A stretch of 64,000 bases of DNA from an uncultured Oscillospiraceae bacterium (GCA_944385035.1 CALWVV010000005.1:62001-126000); one strand, 5' to 3'; positions 45,221 to 53,930 are shown, counted from the first letter of the stretch. Numbers and translations are program-made. Notes: generated from the letters alone by a model not told the origin.

Positions 45221-45227
45221 AACATCC

Positions 45228-45263
45228 AAAAGCCGCATCCTGCCTTGACAGGGTGCGGCTTTT
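45228..45263 (+). terminator. Terminator after the molybdenum hydroxylase genes
   Basis: A 15-bp stem with one mismatch-type pair (45228-45242 with 45249-45263) that includes AAAA and TTTT flanks. It may be incomplete, allowing some read-through into the transporter genes. Confidence 0.8.
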
Positions 45264-45272
45264 ATGGTACCT

Positions 45273-45298
45273 TCGTTATGTTTTTTTCAGCATAACGA
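45273..45298. promoter_or_regulatory. ModE-like palindrome ahead of the molybdate-type ABC transporter
   Basis: TCGTTATG (45273-45280) and CATAACGA (45291-45298) form a perfect 8-bp inverted repeat with a 10-base spacer, resembling the CGTTAT...ATAACG arms of ModE sites. A TTGACA at 45245-45250 with a weak TACCTT at 45268-45273 could be the promoter, placing the palindrome over its -10 and start. Confidence 0.65.
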
Positions 45299-45314
45299 TA
45301 TTGGAGGAATTTTT

Positions 45315-46400
45315 ATGAAAAAGAGACTTTTGTCGATGATCCTGGCTGCCGCCATGGCCCTCTCCCTGGCGGCCTGTACCCAGAGCGGGGAGAGTTCCGG
45401 CGCCGGAGCCTCCTCTGGGAGCACGTCTTCCGCCGCCTCCCAGCAGGGAGACGGCAGCACCCAGTCTGAGGCGGCTTTCCCTGTCACCGTGACCGACGCC
45501 GCCGGGCGGGAGGCGACCATCGAGGAGGAACCCGAAAAGCTGGTCAGCGGCTACTACATCACCACTTCCATGCTCATTGCTCTGGGCCACGCGGACAAGC
45601 TGGTGGGCATTGAGGCCAAGGCGGACACCCGGCCCATCTATGCCCTGGCCGCCCCGGAGCTTCTGGAGCTGCCTTCGGTAGGCACCGCCAAGGAGTTTGA
45701 CCTGGAGGGCTGTGCCGCCCTGGAGCCGGACCTGGTGATCCTGCCCCTGAAGCTGAAGGATACCGTCCCCGCCCTGGAGGAGCTGGGCCTCACGGTGATT
45801 ACCGTCAACCCCGAGAGCCTGGAGCAGCTCAATGAGACCATTCGCCTTTTCAATGCCGCCATTGGCGATCCGGTGAAGGGCTGGGAGCTGCTGGACTATA
45901 ACCAGCAGACCCAGGAGTTTTTGGCCGAGAAGCTGGCCGATGTGGAAAGACCACGAGTCTATTTGGCGGGCAACAGCAGCTACCTGAGCACCGCCGGAGC
46001 GGCCATGTATCAGAACACCCTTCTGGAGATGGGCGGCGGGGAAAATGTGGCCGCGGAGCTGGAGGACACCTACTGGGCGGACGTGTCCTATGAGCAGCTG
46101 CTCTCCTGGAACCCGGAAGTCATCATCATGGCCTCCGATGCGGCCTATTCCAAGGACGAGCTGCTGGCCGACCCCCAGCTGCAGCAGCTGGACGCGGTGA
46201 AAAATGGCCGGGTGTACGCTATGCCCTCCGCCTTTGAGTCCTGGGACTCCCCGGTCCCCAGCGCCCTGGTGGGCAGCCGCTGGGTGGCCAGCGTCCTCCA
46301 TGGGGAGGAGTATGCCTTTGAGCAGTTCCAGGCCGATGCGGCAGATTTCTACCGGCAGTTCTACGGCGTGGAAATCGACACCCAGCTTTTGAGCTGGTAA
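45315..46400 (+). CDS. ABC transporter substrate-binding lipoprotein (FecB/MolA-like)
   Basis: 361 residues. A lipoprotein signal (MKKRLLSMILAAAMALSLAAC) with Cys21 as lipidation site is followed by a Ser/Gly/Gln linker (about 22-52), then a helical-backbone FecB/TroA-type binding domain (about 55-350; VTVTDAAGREATI, LEPDLVILPLKLKDTVPALEELGLTVITVNPESL, LSWNPEVIIMASDAAYS). Such proteins bind siderophores, cobalamin or, in the MolA subgroup, molybdate/tungstate; the neighbouring ModE-like and MocA-like genes point to the last. ATG 45315 follows TTGGAGG. Confidence 0.9.
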   Translation: MKKRLLSMILAAAMALSLAACTQSGESSGAGASSGSTSSAASQQGDGSTQSEAAFPVTVTDAAGREATIEEEPEKLVSGYYITTSMLIALGHADKLVGIEAKADTRPIYALAAPELLELPSVGTAKEFDLEGCAALEPDLVILPLKLKDTVPALEELGLTVITVNPESLEQLNETIRLFNAAIGDPVKGWELLDYNQQTQEFLAEKLADVERPRVYLAGNSSYLSTAGAAMYQNTLLEMGGGENVAAELEDTYWADVSYEQLLSWNPEVIIMASDAAYSKDELLADPQLQQLDAVKNGRVYAMPSAFESWDSPVPSALVGSRWVASVLHGEEYAFEQFQADAADFYRQFYGVEIDTQLLSW

Positions 46401-46407
46401 GGTTCCC

Positions 46408-47385
46408 ATGAGAGAGGAAAGGCGGGGCAGGGTGTGCTTCCTGGTGGCCCTGGTCCTGTTGGTGGGGGCGGCGGCCCTGTCTTTGCTGGTGGGGCGGTAT
46501 CCCATTACCTGGCAGGGGCTGTGGAGTGACCCCTATGTGGCCCATGTCTTTTTCACCCTGCGTCTGGGGCGTACCTGCATGGTGCTGCTGTCCGGATTTG
46601 CCCTGGGGGTGGCGGGCAGCGTCTATCAGACGGTGTTCCGCAATCCCCTGGCCGCTCCGGATATCATCGGGGTGGCCTCGGGCGCTTCGGCAGGGGCGGC
46701 GGCAGGAATCCTTTTCTTTGGCGGCGGCAGTGTGCTCACTGCCCTGTGGGCCTTTGGCGGGGGATTTGCGGCAGTGCTGGCCGCCCTGGCCCTGTCCGCC
46801 CTGAGCCGGGAGCGGGGGATCGCCAATCTGGTGCTCTCGGGCATTGTGGTCAATGCTCTGGCCCAGGCGGTGCTGATGCTCATGAAGCTGACCGCCGACC
46901 CGGAGAAGGAGCTGGCCTCCATCGAATTTTGGATCATGGGCAGTTTTGCCGATGTGACCATGGACAAGACGCTGGGGGCAGCTCCCTGGATTCTGATTGG
47001 TTTTGCAGGAATGTTTTTGCTGCGCCGGCAGATCCTGCTGCTGGGTTTGGAGGAGGAGGAAGCCCGCACTTTGGGGGTCCCGGTGGGGGCAGTGCGCACG
47101 GGAGTGCTGCTGCTGGCCACCTTGGTGACGGGGGCGGTGATCAGCGTCACGGGACTTATTTCCTTTGTGGGGCTGCTGGCCCCCCACACCGCCCGGCTGC
47201 TGACCCGGAGCAGCCGGTTTTCCACCACAGTCCTGTCGGGACTGTGCGGGGGCGTTTTGCTGCTGCTGGCTGATGTGCTGGCCCGGAGTGTGGGCAGCAC
47301 GGAAATCCCCATCAGCATCGTTACCTCCCTTCTGGGGGCGCCCTTCCTCTTTTGGATGATGTGCAGAGGGAGGGGAGCGCTGTGA
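46408..47385 (+). CDS. FecCD family ABC transporter permease (MolB-like)
   Basis: 325 residues with about nine to ten membrane helices. Family signatures are RLGRTCMVLLSGFALGVAGSVYQTVFRNPLAAPDIIGVASGASAGAA in overlapping blocks and VTGLISFVGLLAPHTARLL, the coupling region for the ATPase. Type II importer permease, partner of the lipoprotein 7 bases upstream. Its stop overlaps the GTG of the ATPase gene (GTGA). Confidence 0.93.
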   Translation: MREERRGRVCFLVALVLLVGAAALSLLVGRYPITWQGLWSDPYVAHVFFTLRLGRTCMVLLSGFALGVAGSVYQTVFRNPLAAPDIIGVASGASAGAAAGILFFGGGSVLTALWAFGGGFAAVLAALALSALSRERGIANLVLSGIVVNALAQAVLMLMKLTADPEKELASIEFWIMGSFADVTMDKTLGAAPWILIGFAGMFLLRRQILLLGLEEEEARTLGVPVGAVRTGVLLLATLVTGAVISVTGLISFVGLLAPHTARLLTRSSRFSTTVLSGLCGGVLLLLADVLARSVGSTEIPISIVTSLLGAPFLFWMMCRGRGAL

Positions 47386-48164
47386 AGGAACGTTTGCGGG
47401 TGGAACACCTCTGTGCCGGATATGACCGGGGGGATGTGATCCATAATATCAGCTTTTCCCTGTTCGGTGGAGAGCTGTGCGCTCTTCTGGGCGGGAACGG
47501 CTCGGGAAAAACCACGCTGCTGCGGACCATATGCACCCTGCTGCCCGGCCGGGGAGAGCTGACCCTGGCTGGGCAGCCCATAAGGACCTTCAGCCGCCGG
47601 GAACGGGCCCGGCGTATGGGCTATCTGGCCCAGGGAGGGCATATGGTCCTGTCCCTGGCTGTGCTGGATGTGGTGCTTATGGGGCTAAACCCGGAGCTGG
47701 GGCTGTTGGAAAGCCCAGGCCCGGCTCACTGCCGCCGGGCCGTGGAGGCGTTGGAGCGGGTGGGAATTGCCCATCTGGCTCCGTTGCCCTTCCAGAGCCT
47801 GAGCCAGGGGCAGAAGCAGCTGTGCCTCTTTGCCCGGACCCTGGTATGCCAGCCGGAGCTGTTGGTGCTGGATGAGCCGGACAGCGCCCTGGATTTTCCA
47901 AACCGGAGCCGCATGATGCGACTATTGAAGGCGTATCTGCAGGAAAAGGAACGGGCGGCGCTTTTGTGCAGCCATGATGTAAACTCCGCTCTGGCCCACG
48001 CCGACCGGCTGCTGCTGATGAAAGACGGGACGCTGCTTTGCGATCTGCGCCCGGAGAAGCTCCGCCGGGAGGAACTGGAGCGGGCGCTGCGGGAGGTATA
48101 CGGCCCGGTAGAGGTACTGTGCCACAAGGGACGCTTTGTGATGATCGGAGGGGAGGAGCTATGA
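47382..48164 (+). CDS. ABC transporter ATP-binding protein (MolC-like)
   Basis: 260 residues. Walker A LLGGNGSGKTTLLRTI (about 36-51), Q-loop YLAQGG, signature LSQGQKQLCLFARTL and Walker B ELLVLDEPDSALDFPN are complete. It powers the FecCD permease. GTG 47382 follows GAGGGAGGGG and overlaps the permease stop by 4 bases; its own stop overlaps the ModE-like gene start by 4 bases. Some FecE/MolC variation is visible in the signature (LSQGQ for LSGGQ), which is normal for this subgroup. Confidence 0.93.
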   Translation: MKERLRVEHLCAGYDRGDVIHNISFSLFGGELCALLGGNGSGKTTLLRTICTLLPGRGELTLAGQPIRTFSRRERARRMGYLAQGGHMVLSLAVLDVVLMGLNPELGLLESPGPAHCRRAVEALERVGIAHLAPLPFQSLSQGQKQLCLFARTLVCQPELLVLDEPDSALDFPNRSRMMRLLKAYLQEKERAALLCSHDVNSALAHADRLLLMKDGTLLCDLRPEKLRREELERALREVYGPVEVLCHKGRFVMIGGEEL

Positions 48165-48574
48165 AGCTGAGACTGACGGTCAGCTTTCAGGATGAGGCGG
48201 GGGAGCGCTTTTTTGGCGAGGGGCCCTACCGCCTTTTGCTGGGGGTAGAGGAGAAGCACAGCCTGCGTGCCGCCGCCCAGGGGATGGGGATGGCTTACAC
48301 CAAAGCCTTCCGCATCATCAAAAATGCCGAGCAGCACCTGGGCTTTTCTCTGCTGGAGCGAGCAGTGGGTGGAAAAGGAGGCGGGGGCAGTACCCTGACC
48401 CCGGAGGGAAAGGAGCTTTTGAAGCGCTATGGAGCATACCGGTTATCCTGCGATCAAATGGCTGAGCGCCTATACCAGGAGCATTTTTCAAACTTCCTCC
48501 CGGCGGCATCTTCTGATTACCGGCGGGAAGGGCCGGGGGAAGACCACTCTGCTGGAGTCACTGCTGGCGGGTGA
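48161..48574 (+). CDS. ModE N-terminal-domain-like transcriptional regulator
   Basis: 137 residues. The winged helix of the ModE/LysR type is clear (about 18-85; LLLGVEEKHSLRAAAQGMGMAYTKAFRIIKNAEQHLGFSLLERAVGGKGGGGSTLTPEGKELL in overlapping blocks). No molybdate-binding (MOP/TOBE) domain is present, so it senses the metal by another route or acts with a partner. The natural domain ends near HFSNF; the last 25 or so residues are encoded in the region that also encodes the next gene in another frame, which is unusual. ATG 48161 overlaps the ATPase stop. Confidence 0.85.
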   Translation: MKLRLTVSFQDEAGERFFGEGPYRLLLGVEEKHSLRAAAQGMGMAYTKAFRIIKNAEQHLGFSLLERAVGGKGGGGSTLTPEGKELLKRYGAYRLSCDQMAERLYQEHFSNFLPAASSDYRREGPGEDHSAGVTAGG

Positions 48575-48959
48575 GAAAATACCCGGATTGCGCAGCGGCG
48601 TGGAACGGGGAGGGGACGGCCTCCCCAAGCTGGTGTGGCTGGAGGAGCGCGGCGGCTCAGAGCGGTGTGTCATCGGCCGGCGGGGGCAAGCTTCCATGGA
48701 GCCGGTGCCGGGAGTGCTGGATACAGAGGGGACAGAGCTCGTCCGGAGGGTGCTGGCCGCGCCGGGAGAGTGGGCTGCGGTGGACGAGATCGGCTTTTTG
48801 GAGCAGTCCAGCCCCGCCTATCAGCAGGCACTGTGGAACTTGTTGGAACACAAACGGATGTTGGCCGTTCTGCGCAAGGAGGACCTCCCCTTTTTAAACC
48901 GCCTGCGGGAACGGGCGGACTGCTTTGTACTGGATTTGGACGAGGTGTGTGGGCCATGA
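48429..48959 (+). CDS. P-loop nucleoside-triphosphatase (NTPase_1/THEP1-like)
   Basis: 176 residues. Walker A LLITGGKGRGKTTLLESLL (about 28-46) and Walker B WAAVDEIGFLEQSS match the THEP1/NTPase_1 family, small P-loop NTPases often found next to molybdenum hydroxylase maturation genes; a MobB-like role in cofactor handling is possible. The ATG at 48429 lies within the ModE-like gene, giving a 146-base out-of-frame overlap; homologues usually start just before the LLITG strand, so the real start may be a later non-ATG codon, or a frameshift may have joined the two. Its stop overlaps mocA by 4 bases. Confidence 0.8.
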   Translation: MEHTGYPAIKWLSAYTRSIFQTSSRRHLLITGGKGRGKTTLLESLLAGEKIPGLRSGVERGGDGLPKLVWLEERGGSERCVIGRRGQASMEPVPGVLDTEGTELVRRVLAAPGEWAAVDEIGFLEQSSPAYQQALWNLLEHKRMLAVLRKEDLPFLNRLRERADCFVLDLDEVCGP

Positions 48960-49552
48960 AGCTGGGATGTGTGGTGCTGGCCGCAGGACAGGGAAGGCGG
49001 TTTGGTGACAATAAGCTGCTGCAGATGCTGGCCGGCCAGCCGGTGCTGGGCCATGTGCTCTCAGCCCTGCCCCGAGAGCGGTTTGAGCGGATCGCGGTGG
49101 TGGCATCCACCCAGGGAGTGGAGACACTGTGCAGCCAGCAGGGCCTTGCCTGCCTGCGTTATCCCGGCGGCCCCCAGAGTGAGAGCATTCGAAGGGGAGC
49201 CGCGGCTATGGAGGGGATGGACGGATGCCTGTTTGTCATGGGGGACCAGCCCCTGTGTGCCAGGGAGAGCATGGAGAACATGGTGGATGCGTTTCTGGCC
49301 CATCCGGAGGCGGTGATCCGTCTGGCCTGGGGGGAGACCCCGTGCAGCCCGGTGCTGTTCCCCCAAAAGTATTTCCAAAAATTCCAAAGCCTCACGGGAG
49401 AACAGGGAGGAATGTCCGTGCTAAAGGGGCTGGATGTGCCGATCCGTTTGATCCAGGCAAAGGAGGAGGCAGAGCTCTGGGATGTAGATACAAGAGCGGA
49501 GCTGGAGAAACTAGAGGCGCAGCTGGTCAAACGGCGCTTGGCCCAACCATAA
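48956..49552 (+). CDS. MocA-like molybdenum cofactor cytidylyltransferase (NTP transferase)
   Basis: 198 residues starting MKLGCVVLAAGQGRRFGDNKLL, the nucleotidyltransferase signature LAAGxGxRFGxNKL of the MocA/MobA group; LFVMGDQPLCARESM carries the metal-binding aspartate and DVDTRAELEKL is the typical C-terminal motif. MocA adds CMP to Mo-molybdopterin to give the dinucleotide cofactor used by xanthine dehydrogenase family enzymes, matching the hydroxylase upstream. Last gene of the transporter-ModE-NTPase-MocA transcript. Confidence 0.88.
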   Translation: MKLGCVVLAAGQGRRFGDNKLLQMLAGQPVLGHVLSALPRERFERIAVVASTQGVETLCSQQGLACLRYPGGPQSESIRRGAAAMEGMDGCLFVMGDQPLCARESMENMVDAFLAHPEAVIRLAWGETPCSPVLFPQKYFQKFQSLTGEQGGMSVLKGLDVPIRLIQAKEEAELWDVDTRAELEKLEAQLVKRRLAQP

Positions 49553-49586
49553 AAAAGCGGTTCCCCTTCAGCGGGGAACCGCTTTT
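49553..49586. terminator. Bidirectional terminator after mocA
   Basis: A 14-bp stem (49553-49566 with 49573-49586) with A and T flanks, between convergent mocA and the TRIC-type gene. Confidence 0.92.
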
Positions 49587-49603
49587 ATATGTATCAGTGG
49601 ATT

Positions 49604-50269
49604 TTAAAGGGAGTGCTCATCCCGTTGAATGGGAATGCGGGGAAGAGTCCAGCGGTAGTGACTGGCCAGAACCCGGAGAATGACCACCAGCAGCGTGCTC
49701 ATAAAAATAGAGATAGCAGGGGCATAGAGCTGCAGCAGGTAGTAGCACAGCGCGCCGGCCAGGGATGCCAGGGCGTAGATATGCTTGCGCAGAACGGCGG
49801 GAGTGGAGCGGCTGAGCACGTCCCGGAGCATGCCGCCCCCCACGCCGGTGGTGAGCCCCAGAAAGACACAGAAAAAGGCGTTCTCTCCAAAACCGGCGTC
49901 GATGGTGTTCTGCACACCAATGACCGAGAAGATGCCAAGACCCGCCGCGTCAAAGATATTGAGGGCGGTATCGTTGATAAACGGAATGGATTTTCCCCGG
50001 CGGGCCCTCCAGTGGGCGATGACAAAGACCACCAGGGCGGTGAGTACGGCGAACAGCAGATAGACATAGTTGAGAAAGGCCTGGGGCGGGATCTGCCCCA
50101 GGAGCAGGTCCCGGATAATGCCGCCGCCGATGGCGGTAACGGCTCCCAGGAACACCACGCCGAACAGGTCCAGATTGCGCTCAATGGCCAGCATGGCTCC
50201 GGAGATGGAGAAGGCTATGGTACCCACGATCTCAGTGAGAAAGGATAGACTATGTAAATCAAAGCTCAT
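49604..50269 (-). CDS. Trimeric intracellular cation channel family protein (UPF0126/YicG)
   Basis: 221 residues, seven predicted membrane helices in two repeats, each with the glycine-rich family motif AVTAIGGGIIRDLLLGQIPP and GLTTGVGGGMLRDVLS. Bacterial members form potassium-permeable trimeric channels. The start is taken at ATG 50269 (MSFDLHS), 11 bases after AAAAAAGG; ATG 50281 would touch that site. It overlaps the stop of the phosphopantetheinyl transferase gene by 11 bases, so the two are probably one transcript. Confidence 0.9.
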   Translation of the reverse strand: MSFDLHSLSFLTEIVGTIAFSISGAMLAIERNLDLFGVVFLGAVTAIGGGIIRDLLLGQIPPQAFLNYVYLLFAVLTALVVFVIAHWRARRGKSIPFINDTALNIFDAAGLGIFSVIGVQNTIDAGFGENAFFCVFLGLTTGVGGGMLRDVLSRSTPAVLRKHIYALASLAGALCYYLLQLYAPAISIFMSTLLVVILRVLASHYRWTLPRIPIQRDEHSL

Positions 50270-50873
50270 GACTGCTCGCATCCTTTTTTGCTTCATCAGT
50301 ACATGCCCAAACCGCGCAGACGGAGGGCGCTTGAGAAAGGTCCCGCCAACGGATTTTGACCGGCGCGGAGGTTGTCCCACACACGGCGCCTACCCAGTCA
50401 GGGCCAAAGAAAAGCTGGAAGCAGAGACCCTGGTGGACGTAGAAAAGTTCTCCCGGATGGGGAAGCGGGACGGAGATGGCGGCAATGGAGCCGCGCAGAC
50501 CCTGGCCGCTCTGCTTAGAGCGGCTCTCCTTCAGGGCCCACAGGGTGGTGAAGCTCTGCCAAAAGTCGCTCTGCCGTTCCAGCCAGGCCAGCTCCTCCGG
50601 AGCACACACGCGCCTGGGCAGAGAGGGCCGCCAGGACTTGACCAGCTGAATGTCCACCCCCACAGGGGCGCTGTCCAGGGCGCACAGGGCCAGCGTGCCG
50701 CTGTGGCTGAGGTTGAATTCCCGGCCCGGAAGGTGGGAGAAGGCCGGTTTTCCCAGCGGAGTGCGCACCAACTGAGGCAGGGGGGACAGGCCCCAGTGCT
50801 CTTTGGCGGCTATGGCCAGCAGGCCATAGGCCTGGGCGCGCGTTTCCAGGCTGTCCGCTCCGTATAAAACCAC
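50259..50873 (-). CDS. 4'-phosphopantetheinyl transferase superfamily protein (Sfp-like)
   Basis: 204 residues. The family motifs FNLSHSG, PVGVDIQLV (Mg-binding aspartate) and LWALKESRSKQSGQGL are present, in the Sfp-type order. It would load a phosphopantetheine arm on a carrier protein. No polyketide or peptide synthetase is in the window, so the carrier is unknown. GTG 50873 follows GGGGGGAG. The protein is somewhat shorter than Sfp (about 224). Confidence 0.87.
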   Translation of the reverse strand: MVLYGADSLETRAQAYGLLAIAAKEHWGLSPLPQLVRTPLGKPAFSHLPGREFNLSHSGTLALCALDSAPVGVDIQLVKSWRPSLPRRVCAPEELAWLERQSDFWQSFTTLWALKESRSKQSGQGLRGSIAAISVPLPHPGELFYVHQGLCFQLFFGPDWVGAVCGTTSAPVKIRWRDLSQAPSVCAVWACTDEAKKDASSHEL

Positions 50874-50947
50874 AGCGCTCCCCCCCGCCTGATGTTTTTC
50901 TCATTATAACAGACGGAGGGGAGCGCTGGCTAGAGCCAAATCAAATT

Positions 50948-51463
50948 TTAGCAGGGAAGAGGGAACCAGGCCCCTGCCGCAGAGAGGCCTGCAAAGAGAA
51001 TATGGTGGGGGGGATAGAGGGTAAAGACCACCACCATGCCCAAAAGCATCAGGGTGAGCAGCACACTGAGTACCTTGCGCCGGGTGGAAAAGGGCTGGGA
51101 AAAGGTTGTGGGCAGCCAGAAGCCCAGAGCCATGACTGCGATGTAGATGGAAATGTCCACCCACATGGCCTCGCCTCCCAGGCAGATGTGGTAGAGATAG
51201 CCCATGGCCAGCATGGCGGCACAGATCATGGGTGCAGTCAGCAGCCAGGGGTAAATCCCGCCGGGGCGGCCCCGGTTGAGCAGCACCGCGGCGGCCAGGT
51301 AGGGCCAGAAGACAATTTTGACATGTTCCCACAGGCTCTCATTCACCGGAGAAACGAGAGCCGTAATGGCGCAGGGCACCCAGGAGTAGAGAAAATGGAG
51401 CAGGGTTCCGGCCAAAATGGCGGCCAGACAAGTGAGGATCAACGAGCGTTTCCCATAATACAT
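50948..51463 (-). CDS. DUF6512-like multi-spanning membrane protein
   Basis: 171 residues with five to six hydrophobic helices and the segment WVPCAITALVSPVNESLWEHVKIVFWP, typical of small uncharacterised Clostridia membrane proteins (DUF6512). Function unknown. ATG 51463 is about 8 bases after AAGGTGG. It lies between pyrG, which is upstream of it and separated by a terminator, and the Sfp-like gene 74 bases downstream. Confidence 0.72.
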   Translation of the reverse strand: MYYGKRSLILTCLAAILAGTLLHFLYSWVPCAITALVSPVNESLWEHVKIVFWPYLAAAVLLNRGRPGGIYPWLLTAPMICAAMLAMGYLYHICLGGEAMWVDISIYIAVMALGFWLPTTFSQPFSTRRKVLSVLLTLMLLGMVVVFTLYPPHHILFAGLSAAGAWFPLPC

Positions 51464-51528
51464 GACACACACCACCTTGCTCTACTGTATGCCGGGTTGG
51501 GGGAAGTTATGCCAACAAAGCGCAGAAA

Positions 51529-51559
51529 AGCGGGCCCCGGAGGATGTCCGGGGCCCGCT
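51529..51559 (-). terminator. Terminator of the asnB-purC-pyrG operon
   Basis: A 13-bp perfect stem (51529-51541 with 51547-51559); on the minus strand it is followed by TTTCTG, a short T-run. Confidence 0.7.
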
Positions 51560-51562
51560 GTT

Positions 51563-53176
51563 TTATTGCGTTGAGGCCTGGTAGGCCTTGGCGGCGGCAA
51601 GAAAGGCGCCGAAGAGAGGATGAGCCCGGTTGGGGCGGCTTTTCAGCTCCGGGTGGAACTGTACCCCCACAAACCAGGGGTGGTCAGGCAGCTCCACCAT
51701 CTCCACCAGCCGTCCGTCGGGGGACAGACCGGACAGCCGAAGCCCTGCCTGCGTGAGAAGGTCCCGATATTGGTTGTTGAACTCGTAGCGGTGGCGGTGG
51801 CGCTCCTGAATCTCCTCCGTCCCGTAGGCATGGAAGGCAAAGGTATCCGTCCCGGTGATATGACAGGGATAGGCACCCAGGCGCATGGTGCCGCCCTTTG
51901 CGGTGATCCCCCGCTGGTCGGGCATAAGGTCGATGACCGGATGGGGGGTGTCGGGAGCCAGCTCGCTGGAGTGGGCCCCCGCCAGATGGCACACATGGCG
52001 GGCAAATTCCACCACGGCCATCTGCATTCCCAGACAGATGCCCAAGAAGGGAATGCTGCATTCCCGTGCATAGCGGATGGCGGATATTTTCCCCTCGATT
52101 CCCCGGCTGCCAAAGCCTCCGGGAACCAGGATGCCGCTGACACCGGAGAGAAGCCGGGCGGCGTTTTCGTCGGTAAGCTCCTCGCTGCTGAGCCAGCGGA
52201 TGTTGACCTGCACTCCGTTTTCGATGCCAGCGTGGGCCAGGGCCTCCACCACCGACAGGTAGGCGTCGTGGAGGGAGACATACTTGCCCACCAGAGCGAT
52301 CTCCACCTGTCCGGCGGGATGTTTGGCCCGGTGGACCATGGTGGCCCACTCGGTGAGGTCGGGGGCATAGCAGACGAGCCCCAGCCGCCGCACCACCACA
52401 TCGGCCAGCCCCTCCCGCTCCAACATGAGAGGGACTTCGTAGAGAATGGGAGCGGTGAGATTGGGGATCACGTGGTCGGCAGGGATGTTGCAGAACAGGG
52501 AGATTTTTTCCCGCATCTCCTGGGAAATAGGATAGTCGCTGCGGCAGATGATCACGTCGGGCTGGATGCCCAGAGCGAGCAGCTCCTTGACGGAGTGCTG
52601 GGTGGGCTTGCTCTTCAGTTCCCCGGTGCCGGGGATGGAGACAATGAGGGAGACGTGGAGGAACATCACATTCTGCCGCCCCCGCTGGGCGGCCACCTGG
52701 CGGATGGATTCCAGGAAGGGCTGGCTCTCGATATCGCCTACGGTGCCGCCGATCTCCACAATGGCCACATCGGTGTCCGGCGTGTCCAGGGCATAGATGT
52801 TGGCTTTGATCTCGTCGGTGACGTGGGGGATGATCTGGACCGTGCCCCCCAGATAGTCTCCCGCCCGCTCGCGGCTGAGCACATCCCAGTAGATCTTGCC
52901 CGAGGAGACGGAGCTGTGGCAGGTGAGATTTTCGTCAATGAAGCGCTCATAGTGGCCCAGGTCCAGGTCGGTTTCTGCCCCGTCGTCGGTGACAAAGACC
53001 TCGCCGTGCTGATAGGGGCTCATGGTGCCTGGGTCCACGTTGAGATAGGGGTCCAGCTTCTGCACCTTCACCCGAAGTCCCCGCTGTTTGAGAAGCCGCC
53101 CCAGGGAAGCGGCGGTGATTCCCTTACCCAGACCGGATACCACACCGCCGGTGACAAAAATATATTTTGCGGCCAT
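51563..53176 (-). CDS. pyrG: CTP synthase
   Basis: 537 residues. The synthetase domain (about 1-265) begins [23 protein letters not shown] and has [37 protein letters not shown] in overlapping blocks; the glutamine amidotransferase domain (about 290-530) has the oxyanion GGFGSRG, nucleophile Cys in [12 protein letters not shown] and the His/Glu pair in [11 protein letters not shown]. It makes CTP from UTP, ATP and glutamine. Last gene of an operon with asnB and purC, 24 bases after purC. Confidence 0.97.
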   Translation of the reverse strand: MAAKYIFVTGGVVSGLGKGITAASLGRLLKQRGLRVKVQKLDPYLNVDPGTMSPYQHGEVFVTDDGAETDLDLGHYERFIDENLTCHSSVSSGKIYWDVLSRERAGDYLGGTVQIIPHVTDEIKANIYALDTPDTDVAIVEIGGTVGDIESQPFLESIRQVAAQRGRQNVMFLHVSLIVSIPGTGELKSKPTQHSVKELLALGIQPDVIICRSDYPISQEMREKISLFCNIPADHVIPNLTAPILYEVPLMLEREGLADVVVRRLGLVCYAPDLTEWATMVHRAKHPAGQVEIALVGKYVSLHDAYLSVVEALAHAGIENGVQVNIRWLSSEELTDENAARLLSGVSGILVPGGFGSRGIEGKISAIRYARECSIPFLGICLGMQMAVVEFARHVCHLAGAHSSELAPDTPHPVIDLMPDQRGITAKGGTMRLGAYPCHITGTDTFAFHAYGTEEIQERHRHRYEFNNQYRDLLTQAGLRLSGLSPDGRLVEMVELPDHPWFVGVQFHPELKSRPNRAHPLFGAFLAAAKAYQASTQ

Positions 53177-53200
53177 AGACCTTACTTCCCCTTTCCGGCG

Positions 53201-53914
53201 TCAGCGGTGCTCCAGCAGGCGGCGCATCACCTGCTGATAGGCGTCCTCCACTCCGCCCAAATCCCGGCGGAAGCGGTCCTTATCCAGCTTTTCATGGGTT
53301 TTGGCGTCCCAAAGGCGGCAGGTATCGGGGCTGATCTCATCGGCCAGCACTACAGTGCCGTCAGCCAGACGGCCGAATTCCAGCTTAAAATCCACCAGAA
53401 TGACGCCGCACTCCGCCCACAGGCCCTTCAAAAAGTCGTTGACGGCAAAGGAATAGCGGCGGATGGTGTCCAGCTCCTCCGGTGTGGCCAGCTTTAAGGC
53501 GATGGCGTGAGAGCGGTTGATGAGCGGGTCGCCCAACGCGTCATTCTTATAGGAAAACTCCAGGGTGGGCTGGTCAAAGACCACACCCTCCTCCACCCCG
53601 TAGCGCTTGGAGAAGGAGCCGGCGGCAAGGTTGCGCACAATGACCTCCAGGGGAATGATGGACACCCGCTTGACCAGGGTTTCCCGAGAGCTGAGCTCCC
53701 GAATCAGGTGGGTGGGGACTCCGACTTGCTCCAGACGCTTCATAAGCAGGTTGGTCATCTGGTTGTTGATGACGCCCTTGCCGCCGATGGTGCCCTTTTT
53801 CAGACCGTTGAAGGCGGTAGCGTCGTCCTTGTAAGAGACGATGAGCTGCTGAGGGTCCTCGGTTTCATAGACCTTTTTGGCCTTCCCTTCGTATAAAAGC
53901 TTGTTGTGTTCCAT
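53201..53914 (-). CDS. purC: Phosphoribosylaminoimidazole-succinocarboxamide synthase
   Basis: 237 residues starting [17 protein letters not shown] at ATG 53914 after GGAAGGAG. SAICAR synthetase of purine synthesis, joining aspartate to CAIR with [52 protein letters not shown] in overlapping blocks and [15 protein letters not shown] are diagnostic. It is not in a purine operon but lies between asnB (16-base gap) and pyrG, a nitrogen and nucleotide grouping. The longer frame to 54142 runs into asnB and is rejected. Confidence 0.97.
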   Translation of the reverse strand: MEHNKLLYEGKAKKVYETEDPQQLIVSYKDDATAFNGLKKGTIGGKGVINNQMTNLLMKRLEQVGVPTHLIRELSSRETLVKRVSIIPLEVIVRNLAAGSFSKRYGVEEGVVFDQPTLEFSYKNDALGDPLINRSHAIALKLATPEELDTIRRYSFAVNDFLKGLWAECGVILVDFKLEFGRLADGTVVLADEISPDTCRLWDAKTHEKLDKDRFRRDLGGVEDAYQQVMRRLLEHR

Positions 53915-53930
53915 TTCGATGACTCCTTCC

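Noticed and set aside
53915-53930. A purine riboswitch ahead of purC
   Set aside because: Only 16 bases separate asnB and purC, leaving no room for a riboswitch; purC is inside the asnB operon.
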